From JAWLGZ01 sp041690635 (GTDB lineage: Bacteria > Pseudomonadota > Gammaproteobacteria > Thiohalomonadales > Thiohalomonadaceae): a stretch of DNA of 64,000 nt. The stretch covers positions 62,001 to 126,000 of the forward strand of contig JAWLGZ010000006.1 in the NCBI GenBank assembly GCA_041690635.1. The letters run 5' to 3'. Positions 1-11,032 of the stretch are shown here, in pieces (position 1 is the first letter of the stretch; each line of letters begins with the position of its first letter). The position numbers and the translations under genes are program-made. Under the pieces are notes generated by a model that was not told where the DNA came from, did not search any database, and saw only the letters and a program-made list of their open reading frames with translations.

Positions 1-354
1 ATCAAGCCGGACGTGAGCACTATGTGTGTCGGTCAGGCGGCCAGCATGGGTGCGGTACTGCTTGCCGGCGGCGCTGCGGGCAAGCGTTTCTGCCTGCCGC
101 ACTCGCGCATGATGATTCACCAACCGCTCGGCGGGTTCCAGGGCCAGGCGACCGAGATCGAGATACACGCCCGTGAGATTCTCTATGTCCGGGAGCGGCT
201 CAACAAGATTCTGGCCCAGCACACGAAACAGCCGCTGGAGCGAATCCAGCAGGATACCGAGCGCGATTTCTTCATGAGCGGTGACTCCGCCGTGGAGTAC
301 GGCCTCATCGATTCAGTGCTGGCCCAGCGCAGCGGAAGCGCTGTAGAGGCCTGA
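1..354 (+). CDS. clpP: ATP-dependent Clp protease proteolytic subunit ClpP (3' part)
   Basis: ClpP is the serine-protease barrel that degrades substrates unfolded by ClpX or ClpA in the cytosol. The frame is open from base 1, so the 5' end lies outside the window and about 117 C-terminal residues are present. The nucleophile motif GQAASMG and the catalytic histidine motif MMIHQPLGG are both visible, followed by the DTERD segment that carries the catalytic aspartate and the typical AVEYGLID ending. clpX follows after 80 bases on the same strand, the usual clpP-clpX pairing. Identification is secure; only the upstream truncation limits it. Confidence 0.97.
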   Translation: MKPDVSTMCVGQAASMGAVLLAGGAAGKRFCLPHSRMMIHQPLGGFQGQATEIEIHAREILYVRERLNKILAQHTKQPLERIQQDTERDFFMSGDSAVEYGLIDSVLAQRSGSAVEA

Positions 355-435
355 TTAACAGTCCCCTGGTTTTTCGGGGTTGAAAAACCGGGCGATTCAC
401 TGCATGTTTTACACAAGGCCACGCGAGGCAGGGTG

Positions 436-1713
436 ATGAGCAACGACACCAAGGGCTCCGGCGACAGCGGCAAGCTCCTCTACTGTTCCTTCTGCGGCAA
501 GAGCCAGCACGAGGTGCGCAAGCTGATTGCCGGTCCTTCGGTCTTCATCTGCGACGAATGTGTCGAGCTGTGCAACGACATCATCCGTGAGGAGGTGCAG
601 GAGGAGGCGGCCGCGACCGGCCAGAGTAAGCTGCCCACCCCACGGGAGATCAAGGGGAGTCTGGACGATTACGTGATCGGCCAGGATCGGGCCAAGAAGG
701 TCCTCTCAGTGGCCGTCTATAACCACTACAAGCGTCTGGAACACGGCCTGAAGAAGGATGAGGTCGAGCTCTCCAAGAGCAACATCCTGCTTATCGGCCC
801 CACCGGCAGCGGTAAGACCCTGCTGGCGGAGACTCTGGCACGGCTGCTGAACGTTCCCTTCACCATCGCCGATGCCACCACCCTCACCGAGGCGGGCTAT
901 GTCGGTGAGGATGTGGAGAACATCATCCAGAAGCTGCTGCAAAAGTGCGACTACGATGTCGAAAAGGCGCAAACCGGCATCGTCTACATCGACGAGATCG
1001 ACAAGATCTCCCGTAAGTCGGATAACCCTTCCATCACCCGGGATGTCTCGGGCGAGGGTGTGCAGCAGGCTCTGCTGAAGCTGATCGAGGGGACCGTCGC
1101 CTCCGTCCCGCCGCAGGGTGGCCGCAAGCACCCGCAGCAGGAGTTCCTGCAGGTGGACACGCGGAATATTCTCTTTATCTGCGGTGGCGCCTTCGCCGGC
1201 CTTGAGCGGGTGATTCGGGACCGCTCGGAGAGGGGCGGGATCGGCTTTTCGGCTGAGGTGAAGAGCAAGGACGACAAGAAGAGCGTCAGCCAGGTGCTGT
1301 ACGGTGTCGAACCGGAGGATCTCATCAAGTTCGGTCTCATTCCGGAGTTTGTCGGCCGCATGCCGGTGGTCGCCACCCTGGAGGAGCTGGATGCGGAGGC
1401 GCTTATCCAGATACTGACCGAGCCCAAGAATGCGCTCACCAAGCAGTACACCAAGCTGTTCGAGATGGAGGATGTGGAACTGGAGTTCCGCCGCGACGCA
1501 CTTAAGGCGGTCGCCCGCAAGGCGATGGAGCGGAAGACCGGCGCCCGCGGGCTGCGGTCCATTCTCGAATCGGTGCTGCTGGAGATCATGTACGACCTGC
1601 CCTCGGTGGAGAACCTGACCAAGGTGGTGGTAGACGAAGGGGTCATCGAAGGGGCCTCCGACCCCATACTCATCTACGAGGGGAACGAACAGTCGGCGGT
1701 GGCGACCGACTGA
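436..1713 (+). CDS. clpX: ATP-dependent unfoldase ClpX
   Basis: ClpX is the AAA+ unfoldase that recognises tagged substrates and feeds them to ClpP. The 425-residue length is normal. The N-terminal zinc-binding domain has cysteines at 17, 20, 39 and 42. The Walker A motif GPTGSGKT is at 121-128, followed by the GYVGED pore loop near 154, Walker B (IVYIDEID) near 183, an RKH loop near 228 and the sensor-II GARGL segment near 370. A GTG immediately before the ATG at 436 could also start the protein; the ATG is preferred. A terminator-like hairpin lies downstream, so lon appears separately controlled. Confidence 0.98.
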   Translation: MSNDTKGSGDSGKLLYCSFCGKSQHEVRKLIAGPSVFICDECVELCNDIIREEVQEEAAATGQSKLPTPREIKGSLDDYVIGQDRAKKVLSVAVYNHYKRLEHGLKKDEVELSKSNILLIGPTGSGKTLLAETLARLLNVPFTIADATTLTEAGYVGEDVENIIQKLLQKCDYDVEKAQTGIVYIDEIDKISRKSDNPSITRDVSGEGVQQALLKLIEGTVASVPPQGGRKHPQQEFLQVDTRNILFICGGAFAGLERVIRDRSERGGIGFSAEVKSKDDKKSVSQVLYGVEPEDLIKFGLIPEFVGRMPVVATLEELDAEALIQILTEPKNALTKQYTKLFEMEDVELEFRRDALKAVARKAMERKTGARGLRSILESVLLEIMYDLPSVENLTKVVVDEGVIEGASDPILIYEGNEQSAVATD

Positions 1714-1766
1714 AGGGGCGCTGCCGGATGGGCGGTCCCGCCACACCGGCTGCATCCAATTCATAA

Positions 1767-1795
1767 ACGGGGCCGTGAGGCCCCGTCCTTATTTT
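1767..1795 (+). terminator. Rho-independent terminator after clpX
   Basis: Eight-base stem ACGGGGCC / GGCCCCGT with a GTGA loop (1767-1786), followed by CCTTATTTT. It lies between clpX and the lon promoter and would end clpPX transcripts. Confidence 0.75.
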
Positions 1796-1804
1796 CGGGT
1801 TTCG

Positions 1805-1833
1805 CTTGAACCGGATTAGGCGAAACCCCATCT
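1805..1833 (+). promoter_or_regulatory. Sigma-32-type (heat-shock) promoter of lon
   Basis: CTTGAA at 1805-1810 and CCCCATCT at 1826-1833 are separated by 15 bases. This matches the enterobacterial sigma-32 consensus (CTTGAA, 11-16 bases, CCCCATnT) almost perfectly and sits 87 bases before the lon start codon. Heat-shock control of lon is established in E. coli; its operation here is inferred from the match. Confidence 0.8.
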
Positions 1834-1919
1834 AAATATCGAAATCGGCCGTATAATCGGCGACAGAACACACACGTCGCGGGCGTCGGGTGCGGCCGGG
1901 GCGCAGCGAGAGGTAGCCA

Positions 1920-4346
<2,427 letters not shown>

Positions 4347-4352
4347 GTTCGA

Positions 4353-4383
4353 GCCCGCCGGCAGTGCCGGCGGGCCGTTTTAC
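4353..4383 (+). terminator. Terminator after lon
   Basis: A perfect ten-base inverted repeat GCCCGCCGGC / GCCGGCGGGC with a 3-base loop (4353-4375) is followed by CGTTTTA. It begins 7 bases after the lon stop codon. Confidence 0.75.
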
Positions 4384-4525
4384 AGCTGCCGGGTGAAGCG
4401 TGAAATGTGAGACGGTTCACGTTTCTGTCTCGCGTTCCATGTGTCACTATGGATAGACGGAGCCGGAACAGGGGAAGATAACCACACTATTTGTGAACTT
4501 GCCCGGGGGGCGGCCTTCGCCTTGC

Positions 4526-4555
4526 TTGACACGCTTTTTGACCGCTTGGTATAAA
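4526..4555 (+). promoter_or_regulatory. Sigma-70 promoter of hupB
   Basis: A consensus -35 TTGACA (4526-4531), an 18-base spacer and a TATAAA -10 (4550-4555) lie 80 bases upstream of the hupB start. The -10 region is within a small symmetric sequence, CTTGGT-ATAAA-ACCAAG. Confidence 0.7.
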
Positions 4556-4634
4556 ACCAAGCACACCAATGGCCGCCTACAACCGGGGCGGTGTTTTTTT
4601 TTAAGAAGACCTTAACGAGAAGGGGAGACAACGG

Positions 4635-4907
4635 GTGAATAAGTCTGAACTGATTGATGCCGTCGCCGAAGGCGCCGATATTTCCAAGGCTGCCGCGGCG
4701 CGGGCAGTGGACGCAATGTTCGATGCCGTTTCCAACGCACTGAAGAACGACGATTCCGTGAACCTGGTAGGCTTCGGTACCTTTATGGTCCGTGAGCGTG
4801 CCGCGCGCACCGGCCGCAATCCGCGCACCGGCGAGACCATCAACATTGCCGCCTCCAAGGTACCGTCTTTCAAGGCTGGCAAAGCCCTGAAGGATGCCGT
4901 AAACTAG
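4635..4907 (+). CDS. hupB: DNA-binding protein HU-beta
   Basis: A 90-residue nucleoid protein of the HU/IHF family that bends and compacts DNA as a dimer. The sequence opens with MNKSELIDAVA, and the conserved beta-arm region contains GRNPRTGETI with the DNA-intercalating proline. Length matches HU exactly. Translation begins at a GTG, preceded by the strong Shine-Dalgarno AGGGGAGA at 4620-4627. The lon-hupB-ppiD order is conserved in gammaproteobacteria, which supports HU-beta over HU-alpha or IHF. Two tRNA genes are inserted between hupB and ppiD here. Confidence 0.95.
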   Translation: MNKSELIDAVAEGADISKAAAARAVDAMFDAVSNALKNDDSVNLVGFGTFMVRERAARTGRNPRTGETINIAASKVPSFKAGKALKDAVN

Positions 4908-4948
4908 CGCGCCTTCGCTAAACGTGTCGGAATCGTGTCGGCACGCCG

Positions 4949-5024
4949 GGGTGCTTAGCTCAGCTGGGAGAGCGTCGCCCTTACAAGGCGAGGGTCGGGG
5001 GTTCAAGTCCCTCAGCACCCACCA
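4949..5024 (+). tRNA. tRNA-Val (anticodon TAC)
   Basis: A 76-base cloverleaf: acceptor GGGTGCT pairs with AGCACCC, the D-arm contains AGCTCAGCTGGGAGAGC, the anticodon loop is CTTACAA with TAC at 4982-4984, and the T-loop is GTTCAAGTC. CCA is encoded (5022-5024). It reads the valine codon GUA. Confidence 0.96.
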
Positions 5025-5039
5025 GCTTTCGTTTCATCA

Positions 5040-5116
5040 GGAGTGGTAGTTCAGCTGGTTAGAATACCGGCCTGTCACGCCGGGGGTCGCGGGTTCGAGT
5101 CCCGTCCACTCCGCCA
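5040..5116 (+). tRNA. tRNA-Asp (anticodon GTC)
   Basis: A 77-base cloverleaf: acceptor GGAGTGG pairs with CCACTCC, the anticodon loop is CTGTCAC with GTC at 5074-5076, the T-arm has GGTTCGAGTCC, discriminator G, encoded CCA. It lies 15 bases after tRNA-Val and is probably co-transcribed with it. Confidence 0.96.
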
Positions 5117-5121
5117 TATGC

Positions 5122-5160
5122 AAAAGGGCGCACCCGGCCGGGGCGCCCTTTTCTTTTTTT
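5122..5160 (+). terminator. Terminator of the tRNA-Val/tRNA-Asp unit
   Basis: A perfect ten-base stem AAAAGGGCGC / GCGCCCTTTT (5122-5131 with 5143-5152) is followed by C and a run of seven T. This is a strong Rho-independent terminator directly after tRNA-Asp. Confidence 0.93.
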
Positions 5161-5264
5161 AAAGGCACGTACGGCGGAACCTGTCGCCGCCGTCGCTGAC
5201 AGAACAATATGGTGCTGCCGGTTCACATTGCCGGTGGTCTTCTTGTCGCGAAACGGGACTCGCC

Positions 5265-7157
5265 ATGCTCCAGATCATCCGTGACCGTGCCCAGGGTTTT
5301 CTCGCCTGGGTGATCGTCCTGCTCATCAGCATTCCATTCGCCCTGTGGGGCATCAATGAATACATCGGCGGCGGCGGCGAAGTGACTGTCGCCAAGGTCA
5401 ACGGCAACGAGATCTCCCAACAGGCACTGCAGCGGGAGCTTTTCCGCCAGCGGCAGCAGATTCAGCAGGCACTCGGTGGGCGTCTGGACCCCGCGCTGTT
5501 TCCCGAGGAGCGTCTGCGTTCCCAGGTGCTGGAACAGATGATCCAGCGCGAATTGCTGATTCAGGCGGCGCAGAACAGTGGTCTTCGCATCGCCGATGCC
5601 CATCTTGGCAGCTATATCCGCTCGGCACCCGATTTTCAGCAGGAAGGGCAATTCTCTCCCGAACTCTACGAACGGATCCTGTCCCGGGAGGGTATGTCTC
5701 CGGGCATGTTCGAGATATCGGTCCGCCAGGACCTGCTCACCGCCCAGCTTCAGGCCGGCCTGATCCTCACCACGTTTTCCACCGGACACGAACAGGACGC
5801 CTATCGGCGGCTGCTTGGGCAGCAGCGGGACGTCGGCTTTGTCGTCGTTCCGCTCCAGCGCTTCGAAGAGGCGGTTGAGGTGAGCGAGGAGGCGGTGGAG
5901 CGCTTCCATGAAGAGAATGGCGACCTCTTCCGCCTCCCCGAGCGGGTGAGTGTCGATTATCTCGAACTGTCGGTGGACGGGATCGCCGCGGGCATCAATG
6001 TGGGCGAACAGGAGCTGCGCGAGCGTTACGAGGCGCAGATCGCCAACTATCGAAAACCGGAGGAGCGGCATCTGCGCCATATCCTGCTTGCGGCCGAACC
6101 CGATGACTCCGACTCGGCAGTCGCTGCACGCAAGCAGGCCGACGAGTTGCGCGAACAGCTGCTCGCCGGGGCTTCGTTCGAGGAGCTGGCGAAGGAGTAC
6201 TCCGATGACCCCGGCTCCGCCGAAAGCGGAGGCGATCTCGGGTTTCTCTCTCCCGGAATGCTGGATGCCGCGTTCGAGAAGGCGGCATTCTCCCTGGAGC
6301 AGGGCGCGCTCAGTGAGCCGGTTCGCAGTGCCTTCGGGTATCACCTGATTCGTGTTGAGGCGGTTCGCGGCGGTGAGGTCTCCCCCTTCGATGAGGTGCG
6401 CGGGCGTATCCTCGACGAGGTGAAGCGCGAGCGGGCCGGCCAGCAGTTTTACGAGCAGGCGGAGCAGTTGGCCAATCTCGCCTATGAGTTCCCCGATTCC
6501 CTGGAAGAGGCGGCCGTGCGTCTCGGTATCGAGGTGCAGACCAGTGAACCGTTTGGTCGCCAGGGTGGTGAAGGGGTGTTTGCCGATCCGCGGGTGAGCG
6601 CCGTGGCGTTCAGTGAAGAGGTGCTGGAGAGCGGCTATAACAGCGAGCCCATCGACATCAGCAACGATCACCAAGTGGTCCTGCGGGTTCGGGAGCGGTT
6701 TCCCGCCGCGCGGCGCCCGCTGGCCGAGGTGCGCGAGCAGATCGAGGCGCGGTTGCGCCGCGACGGCGCGGTGGATGAGGCGCAGCAGCTGGCGGACGCG
6801 ATGTTGGCCCGGCTTCGGTCCGGCGAGTCGCCAGAAGCGGTTGCGCAGGCCGAAGGACTGGAGTGGAAGCGGGTTACCGCTGAGCGCACGGGGGATGAAC
6901 TGCCCCCCGCACTGGCCGGGAGCGTATTCGCAATGCCACGTCCGGTAGCGGAGGGCGGGCCTGCGTTTGAGCAGACGGCACTTCCCGGCGGTGACCAGGC
7001 GGTGCTTGCTCTCTACGGCGTCAAGGAGGCGGCAGCAGAGGAGGAGCCGGTCGGGATCGAGCTTGCCCGTGCTGCCGGAGAGGCTGAATTCGATGGCTTC
7101 CTGCGCGATCTGCGTGCGCGCGGGAAGGTGGTCATCAGCAAGCGAGAGGAAGAGTAG
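5265..7157 (+). CDS. ppiD: Periplasmic folding chaperone PpiD (SurA/parvulin type)
   Basis: A membrane-anchored periplasmic chaperone that assists folding of newly exported proteins. The 630-residue length fits PpiD. A short cytoplasmic start is followed by one membrane segment (FLAWVIVLLISIPFALWGI, about 11-30), a SurA-N-like chaperone region with the family phrase VNGNEIS, and a parvulin (rotamase) domain at about 267-364 with SDDPGSAESGGDLGFLSPGM. A C-terminal PpiC-like region follows. The position downstream of hupB is the conserved one. No strong ribosome-binding site precedes the ATG. Confidence 0.93.
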   Translation: MLQIIRDRAQGFLAWVIVLLISIPFALWGINEYIGGGGEVTVAKVNGNEISQQALQRELFRQRQQIQQALGGRLDPALFPEERLRSQVLEQMIQRELLIQAAQNSGLRIADAHLGSYIRSAPDFQQEGQFSPELYERILSREGMSPGMFEISVRQDLLTAQLQAGLILTTFSTGHEQDAYRRLLGQQRDVGFVVVPLQRFEEAVEVSEEAVERFHEENGDLFRLPERVSVDYLELSVDGIAAGINVGEQELRERYEAQIANYRKPEERHLRHILLAAEPDDSDSAVAARKQADELREQLLAGASFEELAKEYSDDPGSAESGGDLGFLSPGMLDAAFEKAAFSLEQGALSEPVRSAFGYHLIRVEAVRGGEVSPFDEVRGRILDEVKRERAGQQFYEQAEQLANLAYEFPDSLEEAAVRLGIEVQTSEPFGRQGGEGVFADPRVSAVAFSEEVLESGYNSEPIDISNDHQVVLRVRERFPAARRPLAEVREQIEARLRRDGAVDEAQQLADAMLARLRSGESPEAVAQAEGLEWKRVTAERTGDELPPALAGSVFAMPRPVAEGGPAFEQTALPGGDQAVLALYGVKEAAAEEEPVGIELARAAGEAEFDGFLRDLRARGKVVISKREEE

Positions 7158-7164
7158 CGGAATA

Positions 7165-7198
7165 TTGGCCGGTGGTCGGTTTGCCGACCACCGGCCAA
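7165..7198. terminator. Perfect 15-bp inverted repeat between convergent ppiD and fabI
   Basis: TTGGCCGGTGGTCGG at 7165-7179 is the exact complement of 7184-7198, with a 4-base TTTG loop. It lies 7 bases after the ppiD stop and 10 bases after the fabI stop, so it probably ends transcription from both sides. There is no T-run on either strand, so it is not a canonical intrinsic terminator. Confidence 0.6.
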
Positions 7199-7208
7199 AG
7201 AGCGGCGG

Positions 7209-8003
7209 TCAGCCCTGGATCGCTTCCGGGACTGCCATCGCCATGATGTGGTAGCCGGCATCCACGTACATCACCTCGCCACTGACCCCGGTGGCCAGAT
7301 CGGAGCAGAGGAAGGCGGCGGCGTTGCCGACCTCTTCGATGGTGACGTTGCGCCGTAGCGGGGAGTTCTTCTCGCCGTAATCGAGCAGCTTGTTGAAGTC
7401 GGCGATACCTTTTGCCGCCAGCGTCTTGATTGGGCCCGCCGAGATGGCGTTGACGCGGATGTTCTTCGGTCCCAGGCTGGCGGCCATGTAGCGGACGTTG
7501 GCCTCCAGACTCGCTTTAGCCAGGCCCATAACATTGTAGTGGGGGACGGCACGGACGGCACCGAGATAGCTGAGCGTCAGCAGTGCCGCGTTCTCGCGCA
7601 GCATGCCGCGTGCCGCCCTGGCCAGTGCGGCGAAGCTGTAGGAGCTGATTTCGTGGGCGATCTTGAACCCTTCCCGAGTCACATCGTCCAAATAGTCGCC
7701 TTCCAGCTGGCCCTGGGGGGCGAAGGCCACCGAATGGACGAGGATGTCGAGGCTGTCCCAGTGCTTGCCGAGCTGCCCGAACACCCCTTCAATCTGTTCG
7801 TCGCTGGCCACGTCGCAAGGGAGGACGATTTCGGAGCCGAGCTCGTTGGCGAGCTTCTCCACCCGGCTCTTCAACTTGTCATTCTGATAGGTGAAGGCGA
7901 GTTCCGCGCCTTCGCGGCGGAAGGCCTGGGCAATGCCCCATGCGATCGAGCGGTTGCTGGCCGCACCAACGATGAGTGCCCGCTTACCCTGCATAAAGCC
8001 CAT
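7209..8003 (-). CDS. fabI: Enoyl-[acyl-carrier-protein] reductase (NADH) FabI
   Basis: FabI carries out the last reduction of each fatty-acid elongation cycle, converting trans-2-enoyl-ACP to acyl-ACP with NADH. It is a 264-residue short-chain dehydrogenase-like protein with the FabI form of the nucleotide-binding start (LIVGAASNRSIAWGIA). The catalytic residues match E. coli numbering: Tyr146 (LSYLGA), Tyr156 and Lys163 in the Y-x6-K motif YNVMGLAK. It is convergent with ppiD and divergent from the peptide transporter operon. Confidence 0.97.
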   Translation of the reverse strand: MGFMQGKRALIVGAASNRSIAWGIAQAFRREGAELAFTYQNDKLKSRVEKLANELGSEIVLPCDVASDEQIEGVFGQLGKHWDSLDILVHSVAFAPQGQLEGDYLDDVTREGFKIAHEISSYSFAALARAARGMLRENAALLTLSYLGAVRAVPHYNVMGLAKASLEANVRYMAASLGPKNIRVNAISAGPIKTLAAKGIADFNKLLDYGEKNSPLRRNVTIEEVGNAAAFLCSDLATGVSGEVMYVDAGYHIMAMAVPEAIQG

Positions 8004-8149
8004 GCTGATCTCCTGTTCTTCTAATGCGTAATCGCCAATACTGTACGGGAAGTTTTATCACCGCGGGGGCCGCGCATGCTATGGAGCCGGCGGCCCGGCA
8101 ATGATACAACCGATAATCCATCGAGACTACCGCCCTTTACCGTAAGTCG

Positions 8150-9967
8150 ATGTCCCTGCGCCGCTTTATCACACTTTTCCTGCTGCTGCCGATGGTGGCC
8201 ACGGCTCCGTTTGCCCGTGCCGACCACGGTTTTGCGATGGGCTACGAACCGAAGTACCCACCGGGCTTTCCGCGTTTTGAATACGTCAATCCGGATGCCC
8301 CCAAGGGGGGACGTCTGACCCTCTCCTCCCTCGGCGGCTTCGACGGGCTGAACCCCTACCTGTTGCGCAGCACAGGTGCGACCGGGATTGATTCTCTGGT
8401 GTTCGAAACGCTGATGGCCTCCAGCATGGACGAACCCTTCAGCCAGTACGGACTGCTGGCGGAGGATGCGGTGCTGGCGGAGGACGGGCTTTCGGTCACC
8501 TACCGGCTGAATCCCTCTGCCCGCTTTTCCAACGGGTCGCCGGTCCTGGCCGAGGATGTGAAGTTCTCCTTCGACACGCTGACCAGCGACAAGGCCCATC
8601 CCCAGTTCCGGTTCTACTGGGGCGACATCAAGCGCGCCGTGGTGGTGGACGAGCGCACGGTCCGGTTCGAGTTCGCGAGGGTCAACCCCGAGCTGCACAT
8701 GATCGCCGGTCAGATACCGATCTTCTCCCGTGAGTGGATCGGTGACCGGCCATTCGACGAGGTGGTGCTGGAGCGGCCTATCGGTAGCGGCCCCTACGAG
8801 GTCGGCCAGTACGCGCTGGGCAACTACATCAACTTCGAGCGCAATCCGGACTATTGGGCGCGCGATCTCAACACCCGTCGGGGCATGTTCAACTTCGATC
8901 GGATTCGCATCCGCTCCTACCGTGACAGCACCGCAGAACTGGAGGCGTTGAAGGCCGGCGAGTTCGATTTCAACGCCGTCTACAACTCCAAGCAGTGGGC
9001 GCGTGACTACGTCGGCGAGAAGTTCGACCAGGGGCTGATCCGCAAGGAGTCCTTCCCCCACAGCAACAATGCCGGCATGCAGGGGTTTGTATTCAACCTG
9101 CGCCGCCCGCTGTTCCAGGACAAGCGGGTCCGCCGCGCCATCTCGCTGGCGATGGACTTCGAGTGGTCCAACCGGAACCTGTTCTACGACCAGTACGAAC
9201 GCTGCTACAGCTATTTCAGCAACAGTGAGATGGCGGCCAAGGGGCTGCCGGAGGGGGAGGAACTCGCTCTGCTGGAATCCTGGCGCGACCGGTTGCCCCC
9301 CGAGGTATTCATCACCGAGTGGCATCCGCCGAGCGCCGAGCAGGCGGGCCTGCGGAACAACCTGCTGGAGGCCAAGCGGCTGCTGGAGGAGGCCGGCTGG
9401 AAGTACCGGAATGGGGCGCTGCGCAACGAAAAGGGCGAGCCGTTCCGCTTCGAGTTCGTGATGTTCCAGAAGGGCTTCCTGCGCATTGTCGCCCCGTTTG
9501 CCCGCAACCTGGCCAAGCTCGGTATCGAGGTCGAATACCGCACGGTGGACGCTGCAGTCTATCAGCGGCGACAGGACGGGTTCGATTTCGACATGATGGT
9601 CTCCAGCTTCGGCCAGTCCCAGTCACCCGGCAATGAATTGATGGGGATGTTCCACTCCAGTTCGGCCGACGAGAAGGGTTCACGCAACGTCATCGGCATC
9701 AAGGACCCGGTGGTGGACGCGCTGGTGGAGAAGGTGATCTTTGCCGAAGACCGTGCGGCACTGGTGACCGCCGCCCGGGCGCTGGACCGGGTGCTCCTGC
9801 ACGGCGAGTATCTGGTCCCCAACTGGTTTATCGACGAGCACCGTGTGGCGTACTGGAACCGGTTCGCCTATCCCGAGACCCTGCCGCTCTATTACCAGGC
9901 TGCCACCTGGGTGCTGGAGACCTGGTGGTCGACCGGCGACACGGCACAACCGGCAGAGGGCAAGTAG
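8150..9967 (+). CDS. yejA: Periplasmic oligopeptide-binding protein, YejA-like (ABC transporter)
   Basis: The extracellular solute-binding (family 5) component of a peptide ABC importer. The 605-residue protein begins with a signal peptide (about 1-24, ending PFARA) and continues with HGFAMGYEPKYPPGFPRFEYVNPDAPKGG, cited here only as the YejA-type N-terminus at about 26-54. Family-5 hallmarks follow: the FETLM segment and the GSGPYEVG motif near 209. Two permeases and a double ATPase follow, giving the yejABEF arrangement. In E. coli the Yej system takes up peptides including microcin C. The true substrate here is not visible. Confidence 0.9.
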   Translation: MSLRRFITLFLLLPMVATAPFARADHGFAMGYEPKYPPGFPRFEYVNPDAPKGGRLTLSSLGGFDGLNPYLLRSTGATGIDSLVFETLMASSMDEPFSQYGLLAEDAVLAEDGLSVTYRLNPSARFSNGSPVLAEDVKFSFDTLTSDKAHPQFRFYWGDIKRAVVVDERTVRFEFARVNPELHMIAGQIPIFSREWIGDRPFDEVVLERPIGSGPYEVGQYALGNYINFERNPDYWARDLNTRRGMFNFDRIRIRSYRDSTAELEALKAGEFDFNAVYNSKQWARDYVGEKFDQGLIRKESFPHSNNAGMQGFVFNLRRPLFQDKRVRRAISLAMDFEWSNRNLFYDQYERCYSYFSNSEMAAKGLPEGEELALLESWRDRLPPEVFITEWHPPSAEQAGLRNNLLEAKRLLEEAGWKYRNGALRNEKGEPFRFEFVMFQKGFLRIVAPFARNLAKLGIEVEYRTVDAAVYQRRQDGFDFDMMVSSFGQSQSPGNELMGMFHSSSADEKGSRNVIGIKDPVVDALVEKVIFAEDRAALVTAARALDRVLLHGEYLVPNWFIDEHRVAYWNRFAYPETLPLYYQAATWVLETWWSTGDTAQPAEGK

Positions 9968-9970
9968 GGG

Positions 9971-11032
9971 ATGGCCGCTTATATCCTGAAACGCCTGTTG
10001 CTGATGATCCCGACCCTGTTCGGGGTGATGCTGATCACCTTCATGGTGATCCAGTTCGTGCCCGGCGGCCCGGTGGAACAACTGGTACATCAGCTCGAGA
10101 GCGGTGCAGCCGCCGGTGGCGGTGGAGAGGCGGCTTCCGGGGGCCAGGGGCTCTATCGCGGTGCCACCGGGCTGGACGAGCGACGGCTCGATGAACTCCG
10201 CGCCCTGTACGGTTTTGACAAACCGGCCTGGCAGCGCTTTGCCGAGATGATCGGCAACTACGCCACCTTCGATTTCGGCAAGAGCTTTTTCCACCACCAG
10301 AGCGTCATCGAACTGGTGGTCTCCAAACTTCCGGTCTCCATCAGCCTCGGGCTGTGGACCTTTTTCATCACCTACCTGACCTGTATTCCGCTCGGCATCC
10401 GCAAGGCGGTGCGCGATGGCACCACCTTCGACGTCGCGACCAGCACCCTCATCCTGATCGGCTACGCCATTCCCGGATTTGTCCTCGGCCTGGCGCTGCT
10501 GGTGCTGTTCGGCGGCGGTAGCTTCTGGGACATCTTCCCGCTGCGCGGCATCGTCTCCGACCACTGGGAGATGCTCCCATGGTACGGCAAGGTCCTCGAC
10601 TACCTGTGGCACATGGTGCTGCCGATCACCGCCCTGGTGGTGGGCAACTTCGCCGTGATGACCATGCTGACCAAGAACAGCTTCCTGGAGGAGATCCGCA
10701 AGCAGTACGTGTTGACCGCCCGGGCCAAGGGGCTGGCAGAGAACACGGTGCTCTACAAGCATGTCTTCCGCAACGCCATCATTCCGCTGATCACCAACTT
10801 TCCGGCTGCCTTCATCGGCGCCTTCTTCACCGGCAGCCTGCTCATCGAGACCATCTTCTCCCTCGACGGGCTGGGGCTGCTCTCCTATGAATCGGTGATC
10901 AAACGCGACTACCCGGTGGTGCTGGGCACGCTCTACCTGTTCACGCTGCTCGGCCTGTTTGCCAAGCTGCTGACCGACATCTGCTACGTGTTGATCGACC
11001 CGCGTATCCAGTTTGAATCGGTGTCCCGATGA
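9971..11032 (+). CDS. yejB: Peptide ABC transporter permease YejB
   Basis: The first of two inner-membrane permeases of the Yej peptide importer. The 353-residue protein starts with the classic family opening MAAYILKRLLLMIPTLFGVMLITF (membrane segment 1), has a periplasmic segment to about residue 110, then five further membrane helices. The ATPase-contact EAA loop reads YVLTARAKGLAENTVLYKHVFRNA near residues 240-265. It starts 3 bases after the yejA stop and overlaps yejE by 4 bases (ATGA), indicating tight translational coupling. Confidence 0.93.
   Translation: MAAYILKRLLLMIPTLFGVMLITFMVIQFVPGGPVEQLVHQLESGAAAGGGGEAASGGQGLYRGATGLDERRLDELRALYGFDKPAWQRFAEMIGNYATFDFGKSFFHHQSVIELVVSKLPVSISLGLWTFFITYLTCIPLGIRKAVRDGTTFDVATSTLILIGYAIPGFVLGLALLVLFGGGSFWDIFPLRGIVSDHWEMLPWYGKVLDYLWHMVLPITALVVGNFAVMTMLTKNSFLEEIRKQYVLTARAKGLAENTVLYKHVFRNAIIPLITNFPAAFIGAFFTGSLLIETIFSLDGLGLLSYESVIKRDYPVVLGTLYLFTLLGLFAKLLTDICYVLIDPRIQFESVSR

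Noticed and set aside
5223..6674. Long open frame (483 codons) on the minus strand opposite ppiD
   Set aside because: It mirrors ppiD codon structure, has no recognisable motif, and ppiD is clearly the coding strand.
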